Shown here piece by piece: positions 53,176 through 62,401 of a stretch of DNA of 64,000 nucleotides. The translations under genes and the position numbers were made by a program. The DNA comes from Trinickia dabaoshanensis. GTDB lineage: Bacteria > Pseudomonadota > Gammaproteobacteria > Burkholderiales > Burkholderiaceae. Numbering within the stretch: the stretch's first letter is position 1; each line of letters begins with the position of its first letter. A model generated the notes under the pieces. The model saw only the letters and a program-made list of their open reading frames with translations. It ran no database searches and was not told the origin of the DNA. The stretch spans positions 62,001 to 126,000 of the forward strand of contig NZ_PNYA01000012.1 in the NCBI RefSeq assembly GCF_002879885.1. Reading direction: 5' to 3'.

Positions 53176-54401
53176 TGAAGCGTGTCGTGATCACCGGAAT
53201 GGGCGGCGTGACGGCTTTCGGCTCGCGCTGGGACGAGATCGAGACGGCGTTGCGTGCCGGCCGCAATGCCGTGCGCGCCATGCCCGAGTGGGATTACTTC
53301 TCGTCGCTGCATACGCGCCTTGCGTGCCCGTTGGCGAACTTTCAAGTGCCGCCCGAGTATCCGCGCAAGAAGACGCGATCGATGGGGCTCGTGTCGATGT
53401 ACGCGGTGCGGGCCAGCGAATTCGCGTTGCGCGATGCGGGGCTCGTGGGCGACCCCTCCATCGCCGATGGGCGAATGGGGGTGGCGTACGGCTCGTCGTC
53501 GGGCTCGGTACAGCCGATTCGCGCGTTCGGCACGATGCTCGAGACAGGCTCGATGCAGGACGTCACATCGAATAGCTACGTGCAGATGATGCCGCACACG
53601 GCCGCGGTCAACGTGAGTCTGTTTTGGGACTTGAAAGGCCGCATCATCCCCACTTCATGCGCCTGCGCCTCGGGTAGCCAAGCGATCGGCTATGCCTACG
53701 AGGCCATTGCCACGGGCAAGCAAACGCTCATGCTCGCCGGCGGTGCCGAGGAGTTGTCGGGCCCCGCCGTCGCCGTATTCGACACGCTGTATGCCACCAG
53801 CACGCGCAACGACGCGCCGCAGTTGACGCCGCGTCCGTTCGACGCCGCGCGCGACGGACTCGTCGTGGGCGAGGGCGCCGCTACGCTCGTGCTCGAGGAG
53901 TACGAGCATGCGCGCGCCCGCGGCGCGACGATCCATGCCGAGGTCGTCGGCTTCGGCTGCAATTCCGACGGCGCGCATATGACTCAGCCCACCGCGGCGA
54001 CGATGGCGCACGCGATGCGAATGGCGCTCGACGACGCGAAGCTGCCGCCCGAGGCGATCGCCTACGTGAACGCGCACGGTACCTCGACGGATCGCGGCGA
54101 CGTGGCCGAAAGCGTCGCCACGGCAGCCGTCTTCGGCGAGGCAATGCCGATCAGCTCGCTCAAGAGTTACGTCGGCCATACGCTCGGTGCCTGCGGGGCG
54201 CTCGAGGCTTGGTGGACGATCGAAATGATGAAGCGCGATTGGTTCGCGCCGACGCTGAATCTGACGACGGTCGATCCCACCTGTGCGACGCTCGATTACA
54301 TCATGCACGAAGGTCGCGCGATCGATGCCGAGCATGTCGTGAGCAACAACTTCGCGTTCGGCGGCATCAACACGTCGCTGATTTTCAAGCGTTGCCGATG
54401 A
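53175..54401 (+). CDS. Beta-ketoacyl-ACP synthase B of polyene cluster
   Basis: 408 aa. Starts KRVVITGMGGVTAFGSRWDE. Active Cys in TSCACASGSQAI (about residue 163), His residues in YVNAHGTSTDRGD (about 299) and SYVGHTLGACGALEAW (about 334). Most similar in layout to ApeR, thought to start the chain by condensing the aryl starter. The stop overlaps the next ATG. Confidence 0.9.
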   Translation: MKRVVITGMGGVTAFGSRWDEIETALRAGRNAVRAMPEWDYFSSLHTRLACPLANFQVPPEYPRKKTRSMGLVSMYAVRASEFALRDAGLVGDPSIADGRMGVAYGSSSGSVQPIRAFGTMLETGSMQDVTSNSYVQMMPHTAAVNVSLFWDLKGRIIPTSCACASGSQAIGYAYEAIATGKQTLMLAGGAEELSGPAVAVFDTLYATSTRNDAPQLTPRPFDAARDGLVVGEGAATLVLEEYEHARARGATIHAEVVGFGCNSDGAHMTQPTAATMAHAMRMALDDAKLPPEAIAYVNAHGTSTDRGDVAESVATAAVFGEAMPISSLKSYVGHTLGACGALEAWWTIEMMKRDWFAPTLNLTTVDPTCATLDYIMHEGRAIDAEHVVSNNFAFGGINTSLIFKRCR

Positions 54402-55639
54402 GCCGCCCGATGCGCCCAGACACCCAGCGTGTGGTCGTGACCGGCATGGGGATCGTCTCGTGTCTCGGCAATGCGCTCCCAGTCGTTGCCGAAGCGTTGC
54501 GCGAGGGCCGCTGCGGCATCGTGCGGATGCAGGCATGGGCCGAGCGCGGCTTCGCGAGCCAGGTGGCCGGCGCCGCATCGGTTGCCGGCGAGGCGCCGTT
54601 CGCGCGCAAGTTCGAGCGCTTCATGGGCGATACGGCACGGTTCGCTTGCCATGCCGCGCGCATGGCGATCGACGATGCGCGGCTCGCGTCCTCGGCGCTG
54701 CGCTCGCCGGGAGCGGGGGCGGTCATCGGCTCCGGGGCGGGCGCGCTGACGACCTACGACGCCGCGATGGCGCTCGTCGCCGAGCGCGGTATCGACCGCG
54801 CGCCGCCGTTCGTCGTACCGCAATCGATGAGCAGCACGGTGTCGGCCAACGTCGCGCACCTGTTCGGCCTCGAGGGCGTCTGTTATTCGCCGTCGTCGGC
54901 TTGCACGACGTCGGCGCTGGCGATCGGCCAGGCGATGCAGTTGATTCAAAGCGAGCGGCAGCAGATCGTATTGGCCGGCGGCAGCGAGGAGTCGCACGAA
55001 AACACGGCCTTGATGTTCGACGCCATGGGCGCGCTCTCGCGCGGTTTCAACGAGACGCCGCATCGCGCATCGCGTCCATACGACGTGGCGCGCGACGGCT
55101 TCGTGCTGGGCTCGGGCGCGGGCGTGCTCGTGCTCGAATCGCTCGCGCATGCACGCGCGCGCGGCGCCTCGATCTATGCGGAATTGACGGGCTTCGGTCA
55201 AGCCACCGAAGCGCATGCGATGGTGGCCCCAGGGGCGGTGGGCATCGCGCGTGCGATCCGGGCGGCGCTCGACGAAGCCGGCGTGGAGCCCGCCTACATC
55301 AACACGCACGCACCGTCCACGCCGCTCGGCGATGCGCACGAGATCGAGGCATTGGCGGCGGTATTCGGCGAACGGATGCCGCCGTTTTCGTCGACGAAAG
55401 CGTTGACGGGGCATCCGCTCGCCGCGTCGGGGGTACACGAGGCGATCTACACGCTCTTGATGATGAAGGGTGGATTCATTGCGGCCAGCGCCGGAATCGA
55501 ATCGCTCGATGCATGCGCGGCCGGGATGCCGATCGTTCGAGCGACGCGCGCGGCGCGGCTGAATACGGCGATGTCGGTGTCGTTCGGCTTTGGCGGAAGC
55601 TGTGCGAGCTTGATGTTCGGCGCCGTCGAAGGGGTATGA
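54398..55639 (+). CDS. Beta-ketoacyl-ACP synthase C of polyene cluster
   Basis: 413 aa. Complete triad: Cys in SSACTTSALAIGQA (about 170), His in YINTHAPSTPLGDA and TGHPLAASGVHEAI. The first His motif is NTHAPST rather than NxHGTST, an unusual reading. It is a third active ketosynthase beyond the two in E. coli. Last gene of the tightly overlapping run. Confidence 0.88.
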   Translation: MSRPMRPDTQRVVVTGMGIVSCLGNALPVVAEALREGRCGIVRMQAWAERGFASQVAGAASVAGEAPFARKFERFMGDTARFACHAARMAIDDARLASSALRSPGAGAVIGSGAGALTTYDAAMALVAERGIDRAPPFVVPQSMSSTVSANVAHLFGLEGVCYSPSSACTTSALAIGQAMQLIQSERQQIVLAGGSEESHENTALMFDAMGALSRGFNETPHRASRPYDVARDGFVLGSGAGVLVLESLAHARARGASIYAELTGFGQATEAHAMVAPGAVGIARAIRAALDEAGVEPAYINTHAPSTPLGDAHEIEALAAVFGERMPPFSSTKALTGHPLAASGVHEAIYTLLMMKGGFIAASAGIESLDACAAGMPIVRATRAARLNTAMSVSFGFGGSCASLMFGAVEGV

Positions 55640-55692
55640 GGTTTTAACGGGGTTCAGCGATTTTTAAAGCGACAACAACGAGGAGTATCGCG

Positions 55693-56124
55693 ATGAAACT
55701 GAAGCATCTGATTGCATTGGCGGCAGCGGCGCTCGGCGCGCAAGCGGCCCTGGCCGGTTCGCACACCACCACTTATCCGTTGAAGCCCGTGCTCGACGCG
55801 CAGAGCGCGGACAGCAAGGTCGCGTTCTACTTCGGCGATGCGGCGCATCCGGCCGTGAGCGCGTCTTTGGGCGAGAAAACCGAGGGGATCCGCATCGCGC
55901 GCAAGACCGACGACGAAACAACGGCGTGCAACGAGGCACTGAAGCAAGCGCTCGACGCGTTGCGCAAGGACGCGACGGATGCCGGCGCCAATGCCGTCAT
56001 CAATATCGAGACGAGCTTCCATCAGATGCATACCGCGTCCGCCACCGAATTCACGTGCGCGACGAGCATGAGCGCGGCCGCGCTGAAGGTGCACGGCCAA
56101 TTGGTCAAGCTCGACGCCAAGTGA
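55693..56124 (+). CDS. Secreted small protein, paralogue 1
   Basis: 143 aa, signal peptide to about residue 21 (ALAGSH). Mature domain has GANAVINIETSF and two Cys (TTACNEA, EFTCAT) that could form a disulfide. Closely matched to the next gene in layout. Proteins of this shape are often mis-annotated as excinuclease ATPase subunits; no reaction is known. GAGGAG lies nine bases before the ATG. Confidence 0.72.
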   Translation: MKLKHLIALAAAALGAQAALAGSHTTTYPLKPVLDAQSADSKVAFYFGDAAHPAVSASLGEKTEGIRIARKTDDETTACNEALKQALDALRKDATDAGANAVINIETSFHQMHTASATEFTCATSMSAAALKVHGQLVKLDAK

Positions 56125-56194
56125 TAGCGCCGGGCCCAGGGCTCGGCCCGGCAAACCGCAGGTCCTCATCCAAAAACAAAAGGAAACCAACACA

Positions 56195-56632
56195 ATGAAA
56201 CGTCACCTCAAGCTGGCTGCCATCGTCGCTTTGTCGTTCGCCGCGACTCACGCAATGGCCCGCAATTCGGTCGATTCGTATTCGGTCAGCACCGCGCTGG
56301 AGTCGGCCGAGGGCAAGGTCGATGCCGACATCGGACTGTACTTCGCCGGCCAGAAGCACCCCGCCGTGCTCAAGACCCTGGGCGAAGCCGCGACGAACAA
56401 GAAGACGAATGCCGTTGGCCGCTCCGACGAAGCCGCATGCGACCACGTGTTCTTGTCGGCCGTGATCGCGCTGCAAAAGCGCGCGCGCGAAATGGGCGGC
56501 AACGCGGTGGTGAACATCAAGAGCAACTACAAGGATCAACTGACCGAAAGCCCCACGCAATTCGTGTGCGGTGCCGGCGCGGTGATCGCGGGCGTTGCGC
56601 TCAAGGGCGATATCGTCACGCTGAAGAAGTAA
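56195..56632 (+). CDS. Secreted small protein, paralogue 2
   Basis: 145 aa, signal peptide to about residue 22 (THAMARNS). Shares with the preceding protein the pattern YF-G-x2-HPAV, GGNAVVNIKSNY and the two Cys (EAACDHV, QFVCGAG). AAAGGAAA precedes the ATG. The pair lies between the polyene ketosynthases and the methyltransferase. Confidence 0.72.
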   Translation: MKRHLKLAAIVALSFAATHAMARNSVDSYSVSTALESAEGKVDADIGLYFAGQKHPAVLKTLGEAATNKKTNAVGRSDEAACDHVFLSAVIALQKRAREMGGNAVVNIKSNYKDQLTESPTQFVCGAGAVIAGVALKGDIVTLKK

Positions 56633-56685
56633 GCGCGTGAGCGAACGGCACGATGGCGCTTTGCGCCGCTCGTGCCGGCCCGGTG

Positions 56686-57417
56686 TCACAGCGGTTTGCG
56701 GGCGGCCACGTTGACGAGCGTTTCGCGACGTTTGCCCGGCTGCGGATGATGCAGGCCGAGCCGCTCGAGCAAGCCGAAGTCTTTCGCGCGGCTCCACCAG
56801 AGATAGGGCAGCGAGATGTGGCGCTCGTCGAAGAGGAAACCCTTGGCGCGCAGCATGTCGAGGTAGCCGTCCGCGCTCTTTTGCACGTGCATCGGGTGAC
56901 GGAACAAACAACGAATGACCCAAGACTTGATGTAGGCGTCCGTCGATTCGGCGAACAGGAGCAAACCGCCCGGTTTCAACACGCGCCAAAACGAGTCGAG
57001 CGCGCGTTCTTGCTCGACGAGGTGATGGAACGTTTGATGGCAGAAGACGATGTCCGCGCTCGCATCGGGTAGCGGTAACGCGGCGCAGTCGCCGTGCAGG
57101 ACCTCGATGTCGCCGCCCACGTACCGTGCCGCTCGTTCGGCCAGCGCGAGCGAGGGCCGATGGCAATCGACGCCGACGATGCGGCCGGGCTCGAAGGCGC
57201 GAGCCAGTAGTTTGAACGAAATGCCTTGCCCGCAACCGGCATCGACGATGACGGGCGCGCGAGGCAGTGGGGCATCGATGTGACGTTTCAGATCGTCGAT
57301 GGCCACACGCAACACGTGGTGCTCCCATGTATGGGTGCGCAGGAACCAAACGCCGAACGCCGTTTCCGGGACGAAGGTGGAATGACGGCGTGCAGTGGAT
57401 GAAGAGTTCGATGACAT
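56686..57417 (-). CDS. Class I SAM-dependent methyltransferase
   Basis: 243 aa. SAM-binding motif VIVDAGCGQGISFKLLARAF (about residues 55-75), acidic strand-2 region GVDCHRP, ADIVFCHQTFHHL and the ubiE-like LKPGGLLLFAES. Probably methylates the aryl ring or a cluster intermediate; E. coli aryl polyene carries a ring methyl. It is on the opposite strand to the operon, divergent from the flavoprotein at 57547. Confidence 0.86.
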   Translation of the reverse strand: MSSNSSSTARRHSTFVPETAFGVWFLRTHTWEHHVLRVAIDDLKRHIDAPLPRAPVIVDAGCGQGISFKLLARAFEPGRIVGVDCHRPSLALAERAARYVGGDIEVLHGDCAALPLPDASADIVFCHQTFHHLVEQERALDSFWRVLKPGGLLLFAESTDAYIKSWVIRCLFRHPMHVQKSADGYLDMLRAKGFLFDERHISLPYLWWSRAKDFGLLERLGLHHPQPGKRRETLVNVAARKPL

Positions 57418-57546
57418 GTCGGCTTCCCCGCGGATGGTTCTCGTTGTAGTGCCGCGAATTGTAATCGGAACCGGCTGAGCCGCGCATCGAAACGGCGGCA
57501 CTGCCCGCTTAGCGTTGAAGTAAGCAATAACCAGGATGAAACAACA

Positions 57547-58791
57547 ATGAATACAGAGTACGGGGAAGTCGAGCAGATCGATGTTGCCGTCATCGGCGCA
57601 GGACCGGCCGGAGCCGTCGCGGCCGCACTGCTGGCGCGAGCCGGGCGGTCGGTGCTGGTGCTCGAGCGCCAGCATTTTCCGCGCTTCTCGATCGGCGAAA
57701 GCCTGTTGCCGCAAAGTATGGCTTATCTCGAAGAGGCCGGCATGCTCAAGGCGGTCGTCGAGGCGGGCTTTCAATACAAGAACGGCGCATCGTTCGTGCA
57801 TGGCGAGAAGACCTCGTCGTTCGACTTCCGCGACAAGCATTCGGAAGGGTGGGGCACGACCTATCAAGTGGAACGCGCCGTATTCGACCAACTGTTGATC
57901 CGCCGCGCCGCCGATCAAGGCGTGCAAGTGCGCTTCGGCCATACCGTGCGTGCGATGCAGACCGGCGCTGCGCCGGTGCTCGAAGTGGCGGACGAACAAG
58001 GGCGTGTCTATCGCGTCGCCTCGCGCTTCGTGTTCGATGCGAGCGGTTTCGGCCGCGTCCTGCCCCGGCTGCTCGGGCTCGAAACGCCGAGCCGCATGCC
58101 CACGCGCGCGGCGCTCTTCTCGCACGTGCGCGATGCGTTGCCGGCGGGCAGCACCGACCGCGACAAGATTTGCGTGGCCGTGCACCCCGAGCGCCGCGAC
58201 GTTTGGTATTGGATGATTCCGCTCGCGGGCGGCCGCACGTCGGTCGGCTGCGTGGCCGATGCCGAGTTTCTCGATGTACCCGAAGACCAGCGCGAGGCGA
58301 AGCTGCGCGAGTTGATGCGCGCCGAACCCACGGTGGCGCGTCTGCTCGGCGATGCGCCGTTCCTCATGCCCGTCAACCGGATCGCCGGATACTCGGCCAA
58401 TGTCGAGCGCCTGCACGGCCCGGGCTATGCGCTGCTCGGCAATGCGGGCGAGTTTCTCGATCCGGTGTTCTCGTCCGGTGTGACGATCGCGCTGCGCTCG
58501 GCGCATCTCGCCGTGCAAACGCTGCTCAAGCAATTCGACGGGGAAACCGTGGATTGGGCGGCCGAGTACGATGCGCCGCTGCGCAAGGGCATCGATACGT
58601 TCCGGGTGTTCGTGGAACGCTGGTACACGGGCGAGTTGCAGGACATCATCTTCTACGAGAATCAGACGCCCAAGATTCGCCGGATGATCAGCTCGATTCT
58701 CGCCGGGTACGCATGGGACGAGACCAATCCCTATGTCGCGGACCCGGTGCGGCGCTTCAACGCGCTGCACGAAGTATGCACGACCATGTAG
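57547..58791 (+). CDS. FAD-dependent halogenase-like oxidoreductase
   Basis: 414 aa. FAD site GAGPAG (residues 17-22), FPRFSIGESLLP (44-55), and the second flavin block LLGNAGEFLDPVFSSG. The halogenase hallmark WxWxIP is present as WYWMIP (220-225), and Lys78 (QYKNGASF) lies where the halogenase catalytic Lys is expected. It is therefore closer to flavin-dependent halogenases than to plain geranylgeranyl-type reductases, though some non-halogenating relatives keep parts of this pattern. Halogenated aryl polyenes (brominated xanthomonadins, chlorinated flexirubins) make the link plausible. Confidence 0.78.
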   Translation: MNTEYGEVEQIDVAVIGAGPAGAVAAALLARAGRSVLVLERQHFPRFSIGESLLPQSMAYLEEAGMLKAVVEAGFQYKNGASFVHGEKTSSFDFRDKHSEGWGTTYQVERAVFDQLLIRRAADQGVQVRFGHTVRAMQTGAAPVLEVADEQGRVYRVASRFVFDASGFGRVLPRLLGLETPSRMPTRAALFSHVRDALPAGSTDRDKICVAVHPERRDVWYWMIPLAGGRTSVGCVADAEFLDVPEDQREAKLRELMRAEPTVARLLGDAPFLMPVNRIAGYSANVERLHGPGYALLGNAGEFLDPVFSSGVTIALRSAHLAVQTLLKQFDGETVDWAAEYDAPLRKGIDTFRVFVERWYTGELQDIIFYENQTPKIRRMISSILAGYAWDETNPYVADPVRRFNALHEVCTTM

Positions 58792-58854
58792 GGTGAAAGC
58801 CGCAAGCCGCGGCGGCTCCATGCGAGCGGCGCCGCGGCAAGGCGGGGCGAAGGG

Positions 58855-60162
58855 CTAAGCGCGTCGATGCACGCGCTCGCCCGCCGCATACGTTTCGAGC
58901 ACGGCGCGATCGTCGCCGAGCATCGCGAACGCGAACAACCATTCTTCGGGCGACTGTGCGAGCGCGGTGCGGCGCGCGAGCAGGGGCGTGGCCTCGGGAT
59001 CGAGGACGATGAAGTCGGCTTCCGATCCGGCGCGCAGCGTGCCGATCGTCTCCTCGAGGCCGAGCGCCTGCGCGGCGCCGGCGGTGGCGAGCCAGAACAT
59101 GCGCGACGCCGTCAGATGATGCCCGGTCATGCGCGCGACCTTGTGCGCTTCGTTCATGGTTTGCAGCATCGAGAACGAGGTGCCGCCGCCCACGTCCGTG
59201 CCGAGCGCGACCGGCATGCCCGATACGCCCGCTTTTTCGAAATCGAATAATCCGCTACCCAAGAACAAGTTCGAGGTGGGGCAGTGCGACGCGACGGCGC
59301 CGGTTTCCGCCATGCGCGCGCGATCGCGGTCGTCCAGATAAATGCAATGGCCGTACACCGCGCGCCGGCGCAGCAAGCCGTAGTGCTCGTAGACGTCGAG
59401 GTAGCTGCGGTGGCCCGGGAATAGCTCGGCCACCCATTTCACTTCGTCGGTGTTTTCCGACACGTGGCTTTGAATGAAAACGTCGGGGTGCAGGCGGGCC
59501 AGGGCGCCGCACGCTTCGAGCTGCGCGGGCGTCGAGGTGGGCGCGAAGCGCGGCGTCAGCGCATAGAGCTGGCGCCCGCGCTTGTGCCACCGCTCGATCA
59601 GCGCGGCGCTGTCGTCGTAGCCCGATTGCGCGGTATCGCGCAGAAACTCGGGGCAGTTGCGGTCCATCAGCACCTTGCCCGCGATCATGCGCAAGTTGCG
59701 CGCTTCGCTCGCTTGAAAGAGGGCGTCGGCCGAGCCCTTATGGACCGTGCAATAGACGAGCGCGGTCGTCGTTCCACACGACACCAACTGATCGAGAAAG
59801 AACTCGGCGACGTTCGACGCATGAGCGGGATCGGCAAAGCCGCGTTCGGTCGGAAACGTATAGGTATCGAGCCACGGGAGTAGGCCGGCCGCCGGCGACG
59901 CGATCATTTCCGTTTGCGGATAATGCACGTGCGTGTCGATGAAGCCGGGCACGATCAGCTTGCCGGGCCGCTCGACGACGACCGTATCGGGCGTGATCTG
60001 CGAGCCCAGCGATGCGTACGAGCCGGCGGCCAGCACGCGAGCGCCTTCGACGATGAGCAGGCCGTCTTCCTCGAAACATGCGCCGCCCGCCGTCGTGGCC
60101 GGATCGCCGACGAAGGTTAGTAATTTGGCGCGGTAGGCAGTGCGCTGTTCGTTTTGACTCAT
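58855..60162 (-). CDS. guaD: Guanine deaminase
   Basis: 435-aa amidohydrolase converting guanine to xanthine. Metal ligands in VPGFIDTHVHYPQTEMIASP, substrate loop PWLDTYTFPTERGFADPAHA, QSHVSENTDEVKWV, CPTSNLFLGSGLFD. Last gene of the minus-strand purine set; the gap to the deaminase upstream (60163-60294) has no other gene. Confidence 0.95.
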   Translation of the reverse strand: MSQNEQRTAYRAKLLTFVGDPATTAGGACFEEDGLLIVEGARVLAAGSYASLGSQITPDTVVVERPGKLIVPGFIDTHVHYPQTEMIASPAAGLLPWLDTYTFPTERGFADPAHASNVAEFFLDQLVSCGTTTALVYCTVHKGSADALFQASEARNLRMIAGKVLMDRNCPEFLRDTAQSGYDDSAALIERWHKRGRQLYALTPRFAPTSTPAQLEACGALARLHPDVFIQSHVSENTDEVKWVAELFPGHRSYLDVYEHYGLLRRRAVYGHCIYLDDRDRARMAETGAVASHCPTSNLFLGSGLFDFEKAGVSGMPVALGTDVGGGTSFSMLQTMNEAHKVARMTGHHLTASRMFWLATAGAAQALGLEETIGTLRAGSEADFIVLDPEATPLLARRTALAQSPEEWLFAFAMLGDDRAVLETYAAGERVHRRA

Positions 60163-60294
60163 GATGGAACGTCTCTCAGTGCGATAAAAAAGTGCGGGCT
60201 ACGCGACGCACGGCCGAGCGAGACCTTCGTTGCATGCGCAACGAAAGGCTTGCACGGTGGGTGCGGCCGGGTTAGCGCGGTCCGCGTCGGGAAA

Positions 60295-61335
60295 TCAGTT
60301 CGGCGCCGGGTCCGGCTGCCTCCAATAAGCGTCGAGTTTGTCGATCAGCGCCTGCCGCTCGATCGGCGAGACGAACGAAGCCTCGAAGCCGTTGCGCAAG
60401 ATCGTGTAGACCTCCTGCTCGGTCAGATCGAGCGCCTCGACCGTGGCGAAATAGTTGGCGTTGACGTAGCCGCCGAAGTAAGCGGGATCGTCCGAGTTCA
60501 CGGTGACGGCCACGCCTTGGGCCAACAACTGCTTGAGCGTGTGCTGCTTCATGTCGTCGAACACGCGCAATTTGATATTCGACAGCGGGCAGACGGTCAG
60601 CGCGACGCGCGAATCGGCCAGCCGCGCCACGAGCGCGGGGTCCTCGATACTGCGCACGCCGTGATCGACGCGGTCGACCTTGAGCACGTCGAGCGCTTCG
60701 TGGATGTAGGCGGGCGGACCTTCCTCGCCGGCGTGGGCGACGAGTTTCAGGCCCCGGGCCCGGGCCTTCGCGAAGACGCGCTCGAATTTGGAAGGCGGAT
60801 GGCCGCGTTCGGACGAATCGAGACCGACGCCGATCAAACGATGCGCGTAGGTGTCGAACAGCGGCAGCGCGGCTTCGTACGTGGCGAGTGCGTCGGCCTC
60901 CGACAAGTGCCGCAGGAAACACAGGATGAGCTTGCTCGTGAGCCCGCGCTGCTCGCCTTCAGCCAAGGCGCGTTCGATGCCGGCCACGGCCGTGCTGATC
61001 GCGACGCCGCGTTCGGTATGCGTTTGCGGATCGAAAAAGATCTCGGTATGCACGACGTTGTCGGCGAGCGCCCGATCGACGTAAGCGGCCGTCATCGTAT
61101 AAAAATCTTCTTCCGTCAGCAGCACGCTGGCGCCGGCGTAATAGATGTCGAGAAAGGACTGCAAATCGGTGAATTCGTAGGCGCGCTTGAGCGCCTCGAT
61201 CGATTCGTAGGAAAGCTTCACGCCGTTGCGCTTGGCGAGGTTGAAGATGACCTCGGGTTCGAGCGAGCCTTCGATATGAATATGCAACTCGGCTTTCGGA
61301 GCGCCGGCAATTTTTTTAGCTAAGTTCGGTGTCAT
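60295..61335 (-). CDS. Adenosine/adenine deaminase family protein, likely adenine deaminase
   Basis: 346 aa of the adenosine deaminase superfamily. Zinc ligands in AELHIHIEGSLEP, proton donor in HAGEEGPPAYIHEALD, and TVNSDDPAYFGGY at the end. The loop VCPLSNIKLRVF carries the CPLSN-x-KL pattern of bacterial and fungal adenine deaminases, where adenosine deaminases usually read CPxSNxxTG. Start overlaps the xdhC stop by 20 bases. Genome tools would call it add. Confidence 0.85.
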   Translation of the reverse strand: MTPNLAKKIAGAPKAELHIHIEGSLEPEVIFNLAKRNGVKLSYESIEALKRAYEFTDLQSFLDIYYAGASVLLTEEDFYTMTAAYVDRALADNVVHTEIFFDPQTHTERGVAISTAVAGIERALAEGEQRGLTSKLILCFLRHLSEADALATYEAALPLFDTYAHRLIGVGLDSSERGHPPSKFERVFAKARARGLKLVAHAGEEGPPAYIHEALDVLKVDRVDHGVRSIEDPALVARLADSRVALTVCPLSNIKLRVFDDMKQHTLKQLLAQGVAVTVNSDDPAYFGGYVNANYFATVEALDLTEQEVYTILRNGFEASFVSPIERQALIDKLDAYWRQPDPAPN

Positions 61336-62383
61336 GGTCGGTCAGCGGTTGCAGCATGGAAAACGGTTGATCTGGCACGGCCGGGGGCGCGGCACGCGCG
61401 GCTTCGATGGCTTGCAGCAACTGCGCGGCGGCGGAAAGCGCGATGACTTCGGGGGCTTTGTCGTCGATGCCTTCGATACCGATCGGGCACACCATGCGGG
61501 CGAGGCTCGCCCCATCGATACCGAAAGCAGCCAGCCGCTCGTCGAATTGCCGGCGCTTCGTGCGCGAGCCGATCATGCCGAAAAAAAGAAAATCGCCGCG
61601 GCGCAAGATGCGTTCGGCCAGGACGAGATCGCGAGCATGGTTGTGCGTCATGACGACGAATGCCGTGCCCGGCGCAGCGTCATCGACAGCGTGCTCGGGC
61701 GTCTGCCGAGCATCGATCGTCACGTTGTTCCAATCGACGAGCGCTTGCTTCGGCGGAAATTGAGCGTCGCGCTCGTCCACCCAGCGCACGCGGCATGGCA
61801 GCGTCGCGAGCACGCGGGCGAAGGCCGTGGCGACGTGCCCCGCTCCGAACAGGACGACGGGAACGTCGCGCGAGACGATCGTCTCGGTCAGCAGCGCGTT
61901 GCCTTCGTCGAAACCGGAACCATCCCACAGCAGGCACTCGGGGGCTTGAATGCCGGTATCCAACGGAGCCAGCCGCACGGGTTCGTGCAAGGGGCCGAAT
62001 GATACGCTGCGCTGCGTGGCCTTGCCCGCTTGAATCGATTTGCCGAGTGCGGCGACCCAATCGAGATCGCCCACGTCGAGCCGCTCGAAGGCGAGCACGA
62101 CGGCGCCGCCGCAGCACTGGCCGAGGCTCGGCCCAAGCGAAAGCCGCTCGAGCCGGCGCAGGCGCGGCACGCGCATGCCGTCGCGCAGCACCTCGCGGGC
62201 GATTTCGATCGCGCGCCATTCCAGATGGCCGCCGCCGATCGTGTGCCGAGCGCTCTCGCGCGTGACGATCATCTTCGCGCCCGCTTCGCGCGGCGTCGAA
62301 CCCTCGACGCGGGCGACGGTCACGAGGACGACGGCATCGCCATGCGTGAGCAATTGCTGCAATTCAGTGAGCCAAGGTTGCAT
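61316..62383 (-). CDS. xdhC: Xanthine dehydrogenase accessory protein XdhC
   Basis: 355 aa. Delivers and helps sulfurate the molybdenum cofactor for xanthine dehydrogenase. N-terminal VVLVTVARVEGSTPREAGAK and IGGGHLEWRAIE; central FGAGHVATAFARVLATLPCR Rossmann segment; C-terminal FVVMTHNHARDLVLAERILR and GMIGSRTKRRQF. 18 bp after xdhB. Confidence 0.95.
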   Translation of the reverse strand: MQPWLTELQQLLTHGDAVVLVTVARVEGSTPREAGAKMIVTRESARHTIGGGHLEWRAIEIAREVLRDGMRVPRLRRLERLSLGPSLGQCCGGAVVLAFERLDVGDLDWVAALGKSIQAGKATQRSVSFGPLHEPVRLAPLDTGIQAPECLLWDGSGFDEGNALLTETIVSRDVPVVLFGAGHVATAFARVLATLPCRVRWVDERDAQFPPKQALVDWNNVTIDARQTPEHAVDDAAPGTAFVVMTHNHARDLVLAERILRRGDFLFFGMIGSRTKRRQFDERLAAFGIDGASLARMVCPIGIEGIDDKAPEVIALSAAAQLLQAIEAARAAPPAVPDQPFSMLQPLTDHDTELS

Positions 62384-62401
62384 GCGTGTTTCGTGCTCCG
62401 T

